Source of the DNA: CAYWLQ01 sp964458775
Lineage (GTDB): Bacteria; Myxococcota_A; Polyangia; JAAYKL01
Direction of reading: 5' to 3'
Assembly (NCBI GenBank): GCA_964458775.1
Contig: CAYWLQ010000098.1
Coordinates: 1-22,059, forward strand
DNA length: 22,059 bases
The translations under genes and the position numbers were made by a program. Shown piece by piece: positions 15,489-22,059 of the stretch (its first letter is position 1; each line of letters starts with the position of its first letter). The notes below the pieces were generated by a model. It did no database searches. It was not told the origin of the DNA and worked only from the letters and a program-made list of their open reading frames with translations.

Positions 15489-17089
15489 GTTTCTATCGAT
15501 CACAAAAGGCCGCCTACATACTTCATGTCGTAATATTTATGACTTATTGCAGCCCAAAACCGATCAATAACAGTTTGTCGGAACCTCGGTACTTGCCAAG
15601 CGACGAAAAACCGACCCAAAGCAATCCGGCTCCATCAGAGAAGAAGAAGATTGTTGTTGATATCGGATCGCCTATGGTACTTGGCTCGGGCATGGGTATG
15701 TTGTTGATTTCTACTGTAGACGACGAAGGCAGACATATACAGAGTGAAGCTAGTCTAGATGATGACTATCTAGGCAACGTCTTTTCGTCTAACACTTTTG
15801 CACCTTTCCTTACCGACCAACTCGGCGAGAAAACTTTGCAGCTGAGTTCCCCAGGATATTATCCGGTATCTCACAGGATAGACATAGCCGAGGGCCGGCT
15901 TACCAGCGTGTCAGCTACCATGAAAGAAGCGCGATTGACTGAAGGTACGGGAGATATTGAATGGATTTTTATTAAAGGAGACATTTTTAAGATGGGTGAA
16001 AAGCCCCATGCAAGGCGCTTTGTTCCATCCTTTGAAATAATGAGAAGTGAAGTTACTGTCCGACAATACGAGGCATGCTCGAACGCAGGAATATGTGCGT
16101 TGATACCTGACAAGGAATACTCTTCGGACTGCAATTTTCACAATTTAGAAAGGAGCCGGCATCCAATCAATTGCGTCGAGTTCGTGAACGCATCTTCATA
16201 CTGCCGGGCAATAGGGGGAAGGCTGCCCACCGAAGCAGAATGGGAATTTGCAGCAAGAAGCGGCAACAACAAGAAACTGTACCCATGGGGAGACATTTCT
16301 CCAAGCTGTAATGTTGCTGTAATGTTTGAGGAAAGTTTCGGTTGCAGAGAGAATCACACCTGGCCTGTTTGCTCGAAGCCTGCAGGTAATACCGAACAAG
16401 GGCTCTGCGACATGGCAGGCAATGTTAGTGAATGGACATCAAACATTTACAACGGCAGATTCTATTCCTCTTTAGATGAAGAAACCTATGTGATTCGCGG
16501 TGGATCATGGAGTGATTTCGGCGCTGACAAGCTAAGAACATCCGTTCAGGAAAGTGCAATTGCTCGTACCCGAGAAACTTCGATTGGGTTTCGTTGTGTT
16601 CGAGATTTAAAAAAGGCAGGCTCGAACCCAAACACCGAGCACAAGTCTTTACTTGTCGGACTTTCCGAGTATTCCGACTCATGGGAAGTTGTGGATCCTC
16701 ACAGCGGACGATTTTGGTTAAAATGTGCTGCGGGACAATGGTTGGATGAAGAGGGAAATTGTGTGGGTGATAAGATTACAATGTATTGGACTGAAGCCCT
16801 TCGTGTGTGCCCCAAAGGATATCGCCTGCCGACTCGGCAGGAGGTATTAGATATTCTTGGAAACTGTGAAGAGTCAGTACGAATCAAAGCAAAAAGGGGC
16901 AATTGCACACAGTGCTCTCAATCAGAAGTTTGCACTATAATGTTTCCCAATGATATCGATTTATATTGGACCTCATCGCCATTGTTCGAATCTTATGAGT
17001 TTTCATGGCTTGTTGATTTTGGTACAGGTGAAGTTGCATGTATGCCGACAACCCTTTTTGCTGCAAAAGCTCGTTGCATTCGAGAGTAG
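15485..17089 (+). CDS. Exported PEGA / FGE-fold / DUF1566 three-domain protein
   Basis: After a hydrophobic N-terminus (AYILHVVIFMTYCSP, an export signal with an imperfect lipobox) the 534-residue protein has three parts. Residues about 65-150 resemble a PEGA domain (LQLSSPGYYPVSHRI). About 157-370 is the SUMF1/formylglycine-generating-enzyme fold: GRLPTEAEWEFAAR, YPWGD, GNVSEWTS, VIRGGSWSD, GFRCVRD. About 390-534 is DUF1566-like: YRLPTRQEVLDIL, YWTSSP, final ARCIRE. The copper-binding cysteine pair of genuine FGE is missing between RGGSW and GFRC, so sulfatase activation is unlikely and a ligand-binding or structural role is more probable. The ATG at 15485 overlaps the tyrS stop by ATGA; an in-frame TTG at 15476 is less likely. 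Cys-rich C-terminal domain suggests disulfides outside the cytoplasm. Confidence 0.85.
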   Translation: MSFYRSQKAAYILHVVIFMTYCSPKPINNSLSEPRYLPSDEKPTQSNPAPSEKKKIVVDIGSPMVLGSGMGMLLISTVDDEGRHIQSEASLDDDYLGNVFSSNTFAPFLTDQLGEKTLQLSSPGYYPVSHRIDIAEGRLTSVSATMKEARLTEGTGDIEWIFIKGDIFKMGEKPHARRFVPSFEIMRSEVTVRQYEACSNAGICALIPDKEYSSDCNFHNLERSRHPINCVEFVNASSYCRAIGGRLPTEAEWEFAARSGNNKKLYPWGDISPSCNVAVMFEESFGCRENHTWPVCSKPAGNTEQGLCDMAGNVSEWTSNIYNGRFYSSLDEETYVIRGGSWSDFGADKLRTSVQESAIARTRETSIGFRCVRDLKKAGSNPNTEHKSLLVGLSEYSDSWEVVDPHSGRFWLKCAAGQWLDEEGNCVGDKITMYWTEALRVCPKGYRLPTRQEVLDILGNCEESVRIKAKRGNCTQCSQSEVCTIMFPNDIDLYWTSSPLFESYEFSWLVDFGTGEVACMPTTLFAAKARCIRE

Positions 17090-17154
17090 AGCGTTATGAT
17101 TGGTAATCCTTTGATTTATATTTTTTGATTTGCTTGGAAGGAGCTTTATTTAAT

Positions 17155-17505
17155 ATGGACAATTTGGATTTAAGCCTATTCAGTATAGTCATAATCCTCT
17201 TACCTTTACTGCTCTCAATGATACCGCCCATAATTATCTGCGTTGCCGGAGTTTTGGCAGTTAAAAAAGGATTTGAAAAAGCCGGTATTGCGATAGTTGT
17301 ATCTTCCGTACTCAGCATAATTCTCTATGTCGGAAACACCCTTGCTATCAGGTTTGCCGGTCCTCAGTGGTACGGTTTGATATTCGGTTACATCAGTCAA
17401 GCAGCCGGCCTTCTATCCGGTGGGCTTTTGGCGGGAGGTGTTTTGGGATTGATACTTCATATCCCTGCCGCTTCAACTTTTTCATCAAGTTCAACTAACA
17501 AATGA
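17155..17505 (+). CDS. Small polytopic membrane protein
   Basis: The 116-residue protein is almost entirely hydrophobic, with about three transmembrane helices: SLFSIVIILLPLLLSMIPP and the following strand of hydrophobics, GIAIVVSSVLSIILYVGN, and a Gly-rich segment near the end (GLLSGGLLAGGVLGLILH). A Ser/Thr-rich tail closes it. AAGGAG (17138-17143) stands 11 nt before the ATG at 17155, a slightly long spacing. An upstream start at 17125 is possible but would bury the ribosome binding site in the gene. It follows the FGE-fold gene by 65 bp. No family is recognised. Confidence 0.65.
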   Translation: MDNLDLSLFSIVIILLPLLLSMIPPIIICVAGVLAVKKGFEKAGIAIVVSSVLSIILYVGNTLAIRFAGPQWYGLIFGYISQAAGLLSGGLLAGGVLGLILHIPAASTFSSSSTNK

Positions 17506-17663
17506 GTTTTGTTATGCTTGCGGCTAATAAAAATTTCATAGTTTGTTCCGAACGAGTCAGCAGTTTTGATTCTAACTTGAAATATTCCTGAAACATCTAA
17601 ATGGTTTTCTATTAAACGGCCTAATTTGAAAAAAAGAGGTTTGAATGTCTAAACTAAACCAAG

Positions 17664-17692
17664 TTGAATCTCATTGTTAATCTCGTTATATT
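17664..17692 (+). promoter_or_regulatory. Sigma-70 type promoter of the lpoB cluster
   Basis: TTGAAT (17664-17669) and TATATT (17687-17692) are separated by 17 bases; the boxes match four and five of six consensus bases. Transcription would start near 17699, giving a leader of about 32 nt that contains the ribosome binding site GGAGG (17721-17725). The rest of the gap after 17505 shows no gene. Confidence 0.6.
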
Positions 17693-17730
17693 GTTTTTGG
17701 CATTTAGAAAGAATATAATTGGAGGATTTT

Positions 17731-18330
17731 ATGAAAGTTAACTTTGTATTTATAATTCTTGCAACGGCTTTTGCTGTATCCGGCATGTCATGCAAACCCA
17801 AGTATGTAAGAGGTTCTGAAGACGCCAAGCTTGATGATCGCGTCATGAGTACCGGTCTTGACAAGAGGGATTTGGAGCAACTTTTCGATGAAAATTACAA
17901 TGCCTTAATGTCTTCTCCTTTAATGTCCAAATGGAGAACCGATGCTGACGCTCCTGTTGCTGCTCTTTTTCCCATTGCAAACGAGACTTCGGAACATGTT
18001 AGAGATCAGCTCGACGCATTGGCTTCAAAAATGGAGACAAAGCTTATTAACGGCGGTTTGGTTACAATGGTAGACCGTGCAAGACAAGATGAGCTGATCG
18101 AAGAGGTAAGACGTCAGCAGGGCGGTGCTTTTAATGAAGCGCAATCGGCAGAAGTGGGAAGACAGTTGGGTGCAAAATATTTTTTGACCGGCAAAGTATA
18201 TGATTCAGCAGAAAAGACAGGAAGAGAACGCAGAGTTCAGTATTTTCTTTTTATGAAAATTGTTGAAGTTGAGACTGGAGTTATAAGGTGGCAGAACGAA
18301 GCTAATCTGACCAAGGGACTTGTAAAGTAA
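17731..18330 (+). CDS. lpoB: LpoB-like penicillin-binding protein activator lipoprotein
   Basis: In enterobacteria LpoB is an outer-membrane lipoprotein that reaches through the periplasm to activate the peptidoglycan synthase PBP1B. This 199-residue protein has a lipoprotein-type signal ending in Cys 21 (GMSC, with an unusual residue at -3), then the LpoB/CsgG-like alpha/beta domain: VAALFPIANETSEHV, LINGGLVTMVDRARQ, QSAEVGRQLGAKYFLTGKV and FLFMKIVEVETGVIRW. The ATG at 17731 has GGAGG 5 nt before it; a TTG at 17719 would lie before that site and is rejected. The first of four plus-strand genes; the COG3014 gene starts 7 bp after it. Family membership is firm; the exact PBP partner is inferred. 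Confidence 0.85.
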   Translation: MKVNFVFIILATAFAVSGMSCKPKYVRGSEDAKLDDRVMSTGLDKRDLEQLFDENYNALMSSPLMSKWRTDADAPVAALFPIANETSEHVRDQLDALASKMETKLINGGLVTMVDRARQDELIEEVRRQQGGAFNEAQSAEVGRQLGAKYFLTGKVYDSAEKTGRERRVQYFLFMKIVEVETGVIRWQNEANLTKGLVK

Positions 18331-18337
18331 CAGAGCT

Positions 18338-19717
18338 ATGATCTCACCGAAAACCTATCATTTTGTTATAATGGGAGTAGCAATAATTGCGGTGTTAGGC
18401 TGCGCCGGATACGAGGGAGCAGTTGCTGACATGCACAGCTCGCTGTTATCGGGAGACAAGATTCGCGCTTTGGAAAAGTCAAACAAAGCTCTTAAAGTTA
18501 AAGACAACGACAGTCTCCCCGATAAGCTTAAAGGATACAACTCTCTGCTGCTGCTGGAACGCGCCATGATCAAGCAAAGCATGGAGAGTTTTAAATCGTC
18601 AGCCTCGGATTTTCGGGTTTCGGATACCAATTTGGAACTGCTGGACCTAAAGAGTGATACCCTCAGCAATATCGGCCAGTTTATCTTTTCGGATGATGCA
18701 ACCAAATATAAAGCACCTGCTTATGAAAAGCTGCTGTTAAATACTTTTAACATGCTCAATTATATGGCTATAGGGGATATGGAGGGGGCTAGAGTCGAAT
18801 CCAGACGGCTTAGAATAATGCAAAAATACTTGGCTGATGAAAAGTCAGAACAGGCTGCTCTTTTAGATTTGGGAAGTTACCTAGCCGGGTTGGCCTTTGA
18901 AGCCGGCGGACAAACAGAAAATGCTTTGTCTTTTTATGCAGATGCTGTCGGCATCAGGTCTTATGACAGTCTTGTGGAACCAATAAAGCGCTTAGCTTCA
19001 TGTAGCAGTTACAAAAATGACAATATCGAAAAATTTATCGCAGATAATGGAGGACCTTTTCCTCAGTGTACACCGCAGCCTGAAGGAACGGGCACATTGA
19101 TAGTTGCTGCTTCTTCGGGTCTTGTTCCAAGAAAAACTGCAGTTAGAATTCCTATCGGAGCCGCTGTTGCAATTGCAGGAGCATTGCTGATGCCTGAGCA
19201 TATCACTGACCTTAACCGCTTGATTGCACGAGGGTTGGTAACTTGGATTAATTTTCCAAGCATGAAAGTACCGCAAACCGTTTTTTCGGATACAAGTATA
19301 TCTATAAACGGCAAGGTGTCACCGTCAGAACACGCTTCAAATATTACAGAGAAAGTCATAGCTGCTTGGGAATCAATAAAACCCAAATTGATCGCTGCTG
19401 CCATAGTAAGAATGGTTACAAGAATGATTGCCGGTCTTGCAACTGAAGCTGCGGTAACCAAAGCAAGCGGAAATGCGATTGGAGGCCTGCTGGCAGGTTT
19501 AGCTGTTCAAGGCACCATGACTGCTTTTGATACTCCCGATACTCGTTCATGGACAACACTTCCAGCAACGGTTCGTATTACACGAATGCAGGTGCCTGCA
19601 GGAGAGCACGAAATTGAGGTTATATTTAAGGGCAACGCCGGCCAAGAAAAGATTACCCGAAGAGCGGCGGTTTCGGCGTCGGGCTATTCGGTAGTCTACG
19701 TGAGTTCAATGAGATAG
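18338..19717 (+). CDS. COG3014-type lipoprotein
   Basis: The 459-residue protein has a lipoprotein signal with lipobox VLGC (Cys 22). The N-terminal half is helical and TPR-like (SGDKIRALEKSNKALKVKD, the GDMEGARVESRRL segment and LAFEAGGQTENALSFYADAV). The C-terminal half starts with GTGTLIVAASSGLVPRKTAV, holds a hydrophobic stretch (RMIAGLATEAAVTKASGNAI and beyond) and ends in strand-rich sequence. This layout, and its place directly after lpoB, matches the uncharacterised COG3014 family, which is found beside LpoB-like genes in other Gram-negatives (from memory). A role in peptidoglycan synthase control or envelope assembly is inference. 7 bp after lpoB, 13 bp before the next gene. Confidence 0.8.
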   Translation: MISPKTYHFVIMGVAIIAVLGCAGYEGAVADMHSSLLSGDKIRALEKSNKALKVKDNDSLPDKLKGYNSLLLLERAMIKQSMESFKSSASDFRVSDTNLELLDLKSDTLSNIGQFIFSDDATKYKAPAYEKLLLNTFNMLNYMAIGDMEGARVESRRLRIMQKYLADEKSEQAALLDLGSYLAGLAFEAGGQTENALSFYADAVGIRSYDSLVEPIKRLASCSSYKNDNIEKFIADNGGPFPQCTPQPEGTGTLIVAASSGLVPRKTAVRIPIGAAVAIAGALLMPEHITDLNRLIARGLVTWINFPSMKVPQTVFSDTSISINGKVSPSEHASNITEKVIAAWESIKPKLIAAAIVRMVTRMIAGLATEAAVTKASGNAIGGLLAGLAVQGTMTAFDTPDTRSWTTLPATVRITRMQVPAGEHEIEVIFKGNAGQEKITRRAAVSASGYSVVYVSSMR

Positions 19718-19730
19718 CGGAGAAAAATGC

Positions 19731-20219
19731 ATGTCTATTTCTATTACCCCTACCCTAACATTTGTTTTTCAAACAGAGCTATTTCTTAGTGCTTTGCATC
19801 ACTCCAAACCTGAACGAATATGCTTATTTGTGATTTTTATCTGTATTCTCGTCGGCAATTCTGCCTGTGGAGGAACAGGGGTGGAAGCAATCGAAGAATC
19901 ACGCAATTCGAAAATCTCCTCGCAAACCCAGGAAATGGAAATTGTACCGCTGTTTGATGTTGTTCCTTCTACAATTGCGGAAGACAAGGTCTTGCCGAAT
20001 GATCCTGATGAATTGCGGACTTATATACTCAAAAGTACAAAAACGGAATCGGCTCAGGATTTGCTGCCGTTATTAGATGTAGTACTTCTTTACAATTCCG
20101 ATGATTTGGAAATGCGAGAAGTTCGAGGAAATCTTCTTTTAAAAGAAGGTGCAGCAGAGGATGCTTCAGCAGATTTCATAGTCTGCTGCAAAGGCGGCAG
20201 AGAGACGTGTTGTCACTGA
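19731..20219 (+). CDS. TPR-like lipoprotein, apparently frameshifted near its end
   Basis: As read, the protein has 162 residues: a long n-region, hydrophobic core CLFVIFICILV, lipobox-like NSAC (Cys 46), a Ser/Glu-rich linker and one TPR-like repeat (LLDVVLLYNSDDLEMREVRG). The last residues, VCCKGGRETCCH, do not fit. Shifting frame by one base near 20178-20187 replaces them with SAAKAAERRVVTEYIRM and a tail ending at TAA 20257-20259, which continues the helical repeat naturally. The intact gene would have about 175 codons and end 30 bp before the next start. ATG at 19731 has GGAG 8 nt upstream; a TTG about 21 codons in would give a more standard signal. Function unknown; probably partner of the neighbouring lipoproteins. 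Confidence 0.65.
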   Translation: MSISITPTLTFVFQTELFLSALHHSKPERICLFVIFICILVGNSACGGTGVEAIEESRNSKISSQTQEMEIVPLFDVVPSTIAEDKVLPNDPDELRTYILKSTKTESAQDLLPLLDVVLLYNSDDLEMREVRGNLLLKEGAAEDASADFIVCCKGGRETCCH

Positions 20220-20289
20220 ATACATCCGAATGGTTAATCGTCCTAAAAAAGGCTTTTAAAAAAAGGTTCTCTTTAGGGAGTTATGCATA

Positions 20290-21567
20290 ATGCGTATAAA
20301 TTGTTCTGTTTTTTTATTTTTGCTGTTTTTTGTATTTTCTAAAAGTATTAATGCTCAACATGCGACGGGAGGGTTTTCTTCTGAAGAACTAAAAAACATT
20401 TCCAAATTATTGGACCGTTATGAATTGGTAGGCATATCAGAAAGCCTGCCGGACAGTTCTCCTCTTGCTATGACTATTGCAATTCGTATTAATGCACCGA
20501 GGAGTGTTGTCTTTGATATTTTTAAAGACCCTCATAAATTTAACTATTTATCCAGCTTGTTTGAAGAAGCAAAAATTCTAGATGAAAATGATGCTTCAAA
20601 AGCCTATTCTTGGGCATCAAGACATAAACTTTTCAGTGTAGTGGGAACAAATACCATTACTCTGTTTCCTCCACGACGAATTGATGTATCTATTTCTAAA
20701 AGTTCGATCGGTTCAGGAAATGTAACTTTTCATTTGTATGAAGAAGGAAAAGATAAAACCTTATTTGTATTATCCGGTAATGTTGACGTGGATAGCTCTG
20801 AATGGTTGATACGCTTTCTAGTTGGAAACAGTCCTTCAATGAAGCATGCTATGAATTTCGCTATAGGCCTTGTAGTTTTAAAAGGCACCAAATATATGGC
20901 AGAAACTGTTGCAGCAGAAAAACCGCTTGCATATCATAGAACAAAAGGAAATCGCAAAGGTCCTTTACGGACTATTGCAGAGGCAGATTTTAAGCTTCTA
21001 AAGCCTTTGCTGGAAAGGGGCAGCGTAGTTTTGTCTTCCTCAGTAAAAGGGGGAAGACTAGATCAAGCAACAGTTATTGAAAAAGTAAACGCACCGGTTT
21101 CTAAATTTGTAGCTGCNNNNNNNNNNGCTGCGGCTGCCACTCCCGAATTCTATCCTGATATGCTTAAAGCAGTTACGAAAGTTATAGTGCACGAACGAGA
21201 TGAACAGTCAGTTTTGTTTACTTGGACATTGGGTTTGTCCGTATTCGGTCTTACAACTAAAAGCCGATTTACTATTCTGTCAGACGGAGTGCAGTGGGAC
21301 GGGTTAGAAGGTGATTTAGCAGGAGGGGAATGGCGATGGCAAGTTCAGGCCGACGGTGACAACAGTTGCATTGTCGCCTATCATGGATGGGCTAACATTC
21401 CCAAATCAACCTATATTCTGGCAACCAGCATGCGCCGCGAACCGTACCTAGAACACGGATTTCTTATAGGGTCAAACATGGTAATGCTTAGGTCTGTAAA
21501 ACGCGCCGCAGAAAGCAAACCCGCTCTTGATAAGAAACAAGGGACTGTTTTAAGTGGTGACCCATGA
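20290..21567 (+). CDS. Secreted protein with two SRPBCC/START-like domains (spans N gap)
   Basis: A signal peptide (VFLFLLFFVFSKSINA, cleavage before QHATG) sends this protein to the periplasm. Two homologous domains follow, about 50-210 and 245-405. They open with matching INAPRSVVFDIFKDP and VNAPVSKFVA...TPEFYPDM and close with matching PSMKHAMNFAIG and PYLEHGFLIG segments. The pattern fits the SRPBCC/START/polyketide-cyclase superfamily, whose members hold lipids or other hydrophobic ligands in a helix-grip cavity. Ten Ns (21117-21126) interrupt the second domain but leave the frame open. GGGAG (20276-20280) is 9 nt before the ATG. Last gene of the lpoB cluster. Periplasmic double SRPBCC proteins are unusual; the ligand is unknown. 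Confidence 0.75.
   Translation: MRINCSVFLFLLFFVFSKSINAQHATGGFSSEELKNISKLLDRYELVGISESLPDSSPLAMTIAIRINAPRSVVFDIFKDPHKFNYLSSLFEEAKILDENDASKAYSWASRHKLFSVVGTNTITLFPPRRIDVSISKSSIGSGNVTFHLYEEGKDKTLFVLSGNVDVDSSEWLIRFLVGNSPSMKHAMNFAIGLVVLKGTKYMAETVAAEKPLAYHRTKGNRKGPLRTIAEADFKLLKPLLERGSVVLSSSVKGGRLDQATVIEKVNAPVSKFVAXXXXAAAATPEFYPDMLKAVTKVIVHERDEQSVLFTWTLGLSVFGLTTKSRFTILSDGVQWDGLEGDLAGGEWRWQVQADGDNSCIVAYHGWANIPKSTYILATSMRREPYLEHGFLIGSNMVMLRSVKRAAESKPALDKKQGTVLSGDP
21117..21126. other. Assembly gap of 10 Ns
   Basis: Ten Ns interrupt the SRPBCC gene. The base before and after are both part of GCTGC (21112-21116 and 21127-21131), the sign of two contig ends that overlap by 5 bp. Ten is a placeholder length, not a measured one. 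Confidence 0.95.
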
Positions 21568-21593
21568 AAACCAACTGCGTTCTCTCAAAAAAA

Positions 21594-21636
21594 CAGACTA
21601 TTGCCATCCTAATGCATTTTGCTAATAACTAGTCTG
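21594..21636 (-). terminator. Hairpin with T-run after the exonuclease gene
   Basis: On the minus strand CAGACTA (21630-21636 region) and TAGTCTG (21594-21600 region) form a perfect 7-bp stem with a 29-nt loop, followed directly by TTTTTTT (21587-21593). It begins 18 bp after the exonuclease stop codon. The long loop lowers confidence, but stem plus T-run fits a Rho-independent terminator in the minus direction. Confidence 0.45.
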
Positions 21637-21653
21637 ATCAACGATACGTCTCC

Positions 21654-22059
21654 TTACCCTTTTTTAGGAAAACGCCCTAGAAGAGCATCTCCTAGAAGAC
21701 GACTTGCGTCTTCAATTACATTGTTTTCCACCATCCAACGAATGTAATCAGGTTCTTCTGATGCAAGATATCGAAGCGTTTTTCCTTTGTGCATACCGAA
21801 GGTCAGTGTAACTTCATTGTTTACCCATTTCAATTTTCCGTTTCTGTCTACAGATTCCGGATGACGAGAATCCATATCTAATCCTATAGGATCTGAAGGT
21901 AGATCTTTGTAACGCTCAATTTGCGCTGTTAAAACATCCACTGTGGCATTGACATCTGCAAGTGCCGCATGGGAACCGATATGTTCTTTATTGCAGTAAA
22001 ATCTTAACGCTGCTTCAAGAGTTCTAGGTTCTCTTTTTTTAAAAATTCTCATAACATCG
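21654..22059 (-). CDS. DnaQ-like 3'-5' exonuclease, C-terminal part (runs off window)
   Basis: The visible 130-odd residues hold exonuclease motif III in EHIGSHAALADVNATVDVL (His and Asp in the HxAxxD arrangement) of the DEDDh exonuclease fold, followed by a second small domain with LTFGMHKGKTLRYLASEEP and YIRWMVENN. That pairing, DnaQ-like exonuclease plus a DUF3820-type tail, is a known architecture. Motifs ExoI (DxE) and ExoII are expected beyond 22059, because the frame stays open to the window edge (D-V before the first visible Met), so the ATG at 22052 is probably internal. It converges on the SRPBCC gene with 86 bp between. Role in DNA repair or proofreading is inferred from family. 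Confidence 0.85.
   Translation of the reverse strand, partial: DVMRIFKKREPRTLEAALRFYCNKEHIGSHAALADVNATVDVLTAQIERYKDLPSDPIGLDMDSRHPESVDRNGKLKWVNNEVTLTFGMHKGKTLRYLASEEPDYIRWMVENNVIEDASRLLGDALLGRFPKKG

Noticed and set aside
15950..16600. Genuine formylglycine-generating enzyme (sulfatase activator)
   Set aside because: The fold motifs are present but the cysteine pair that binds copper is missing, and no sulfatase gene is nearby.
17513..17590. 25-codon open frame after the small membrane protein gene
   Set aside because: No ribosome binding site, no recognisable feature; length expected by chance.
17691..17719. TTGTTT-17-TATAAT as the lpoB promoter
   Set aside because: Its -10 is a perfect consensus, but transcription would start at about 17726, after the ribosome binding site at 17721-17725. 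The pair at 17664-17692 leaves a usable leader.

Overview
The window reads as a chromosomal segment of a low-GC Gram-negative bacterium. The outer membrane is implied by LptA, LptB, an LpoB-type lipoprotein, further lipoproteins and two beta-barrel proteins ending in Phe. The combination of an FGE-fold/DUF1566 protein, acidic Asp/Thr/Ser linkers and a COG3014 lipoprotein fits a deltaproteobacterial or myxococcal-type lineage, but that placement is inference. A run of 10 Ns and two apparent frameshifts suggest a draft, possibly metagenomic, assembly. There is no rRNA, tRNA, CRISPR array, insertion sequence or phage gene; the content is mostly housekeeping and cell-envelope genes.

Layout. 1-412: the possible last 17 codons of a plus-strand gene, then non-coding DNA with nested inverted repeats (165-292). 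413-730 (-): HU protein with a very good promoter. 731-1137: non-coding. 1138-4389 (-): folC, a small PilZ-like gene and smpB form a tight operon (transcribed smpB, PilZ-like, folC), preceded by a membrane-anchored MA-type metallopeptidase. 4617-6059 (+): porin-like barrel behind a phased CGTAT operator-like array. 6218-9036 (+): secreted hypothetical, small membrane protein, and a DinG/YoaA-type Fe-S helicase. 9079-12043 (-): an operon of outer-membrane barrel, metallo-beta-lactamase-fold hydrolase, lptA and lptB from one clear promoter. About 12101-12334 (+): a possible frameshifted small gene. 12233-14047 (-): soluble hybrid histidine kinase. 14250-17089 (+): tyrS overlapping a PEGA/FGE/DUF1566 protein. 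17155-17505 (+): small membrane protein. 17731-21567 (+): envelope cluster of LpoB-like lipoprotein, COG3014 lipoprotein, TPR-like lipoprotein (apparently frameshifted near its end) and a secreted protein with two SRPBCC/START-like domains, the second crossing the N gap. 21654-22059 (-): C-terminal part of a DnaQ-like exonuclease that runs off the window.

Function. Two envelope modules stand out. In the lpt operon, LptB powers lipopolysaccharide export and LptA bridges the periplasm, co-transcribed with an outer-membrane barrel and a hydrolase. In the lpoB cluster, a probable peptidoglycan-synthase activator is co-transcribed with two more lipoproteins and a periplasmic two-domain lipid-binding-fold protein. 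The latter cluster is the best candidate here for something not yet described.
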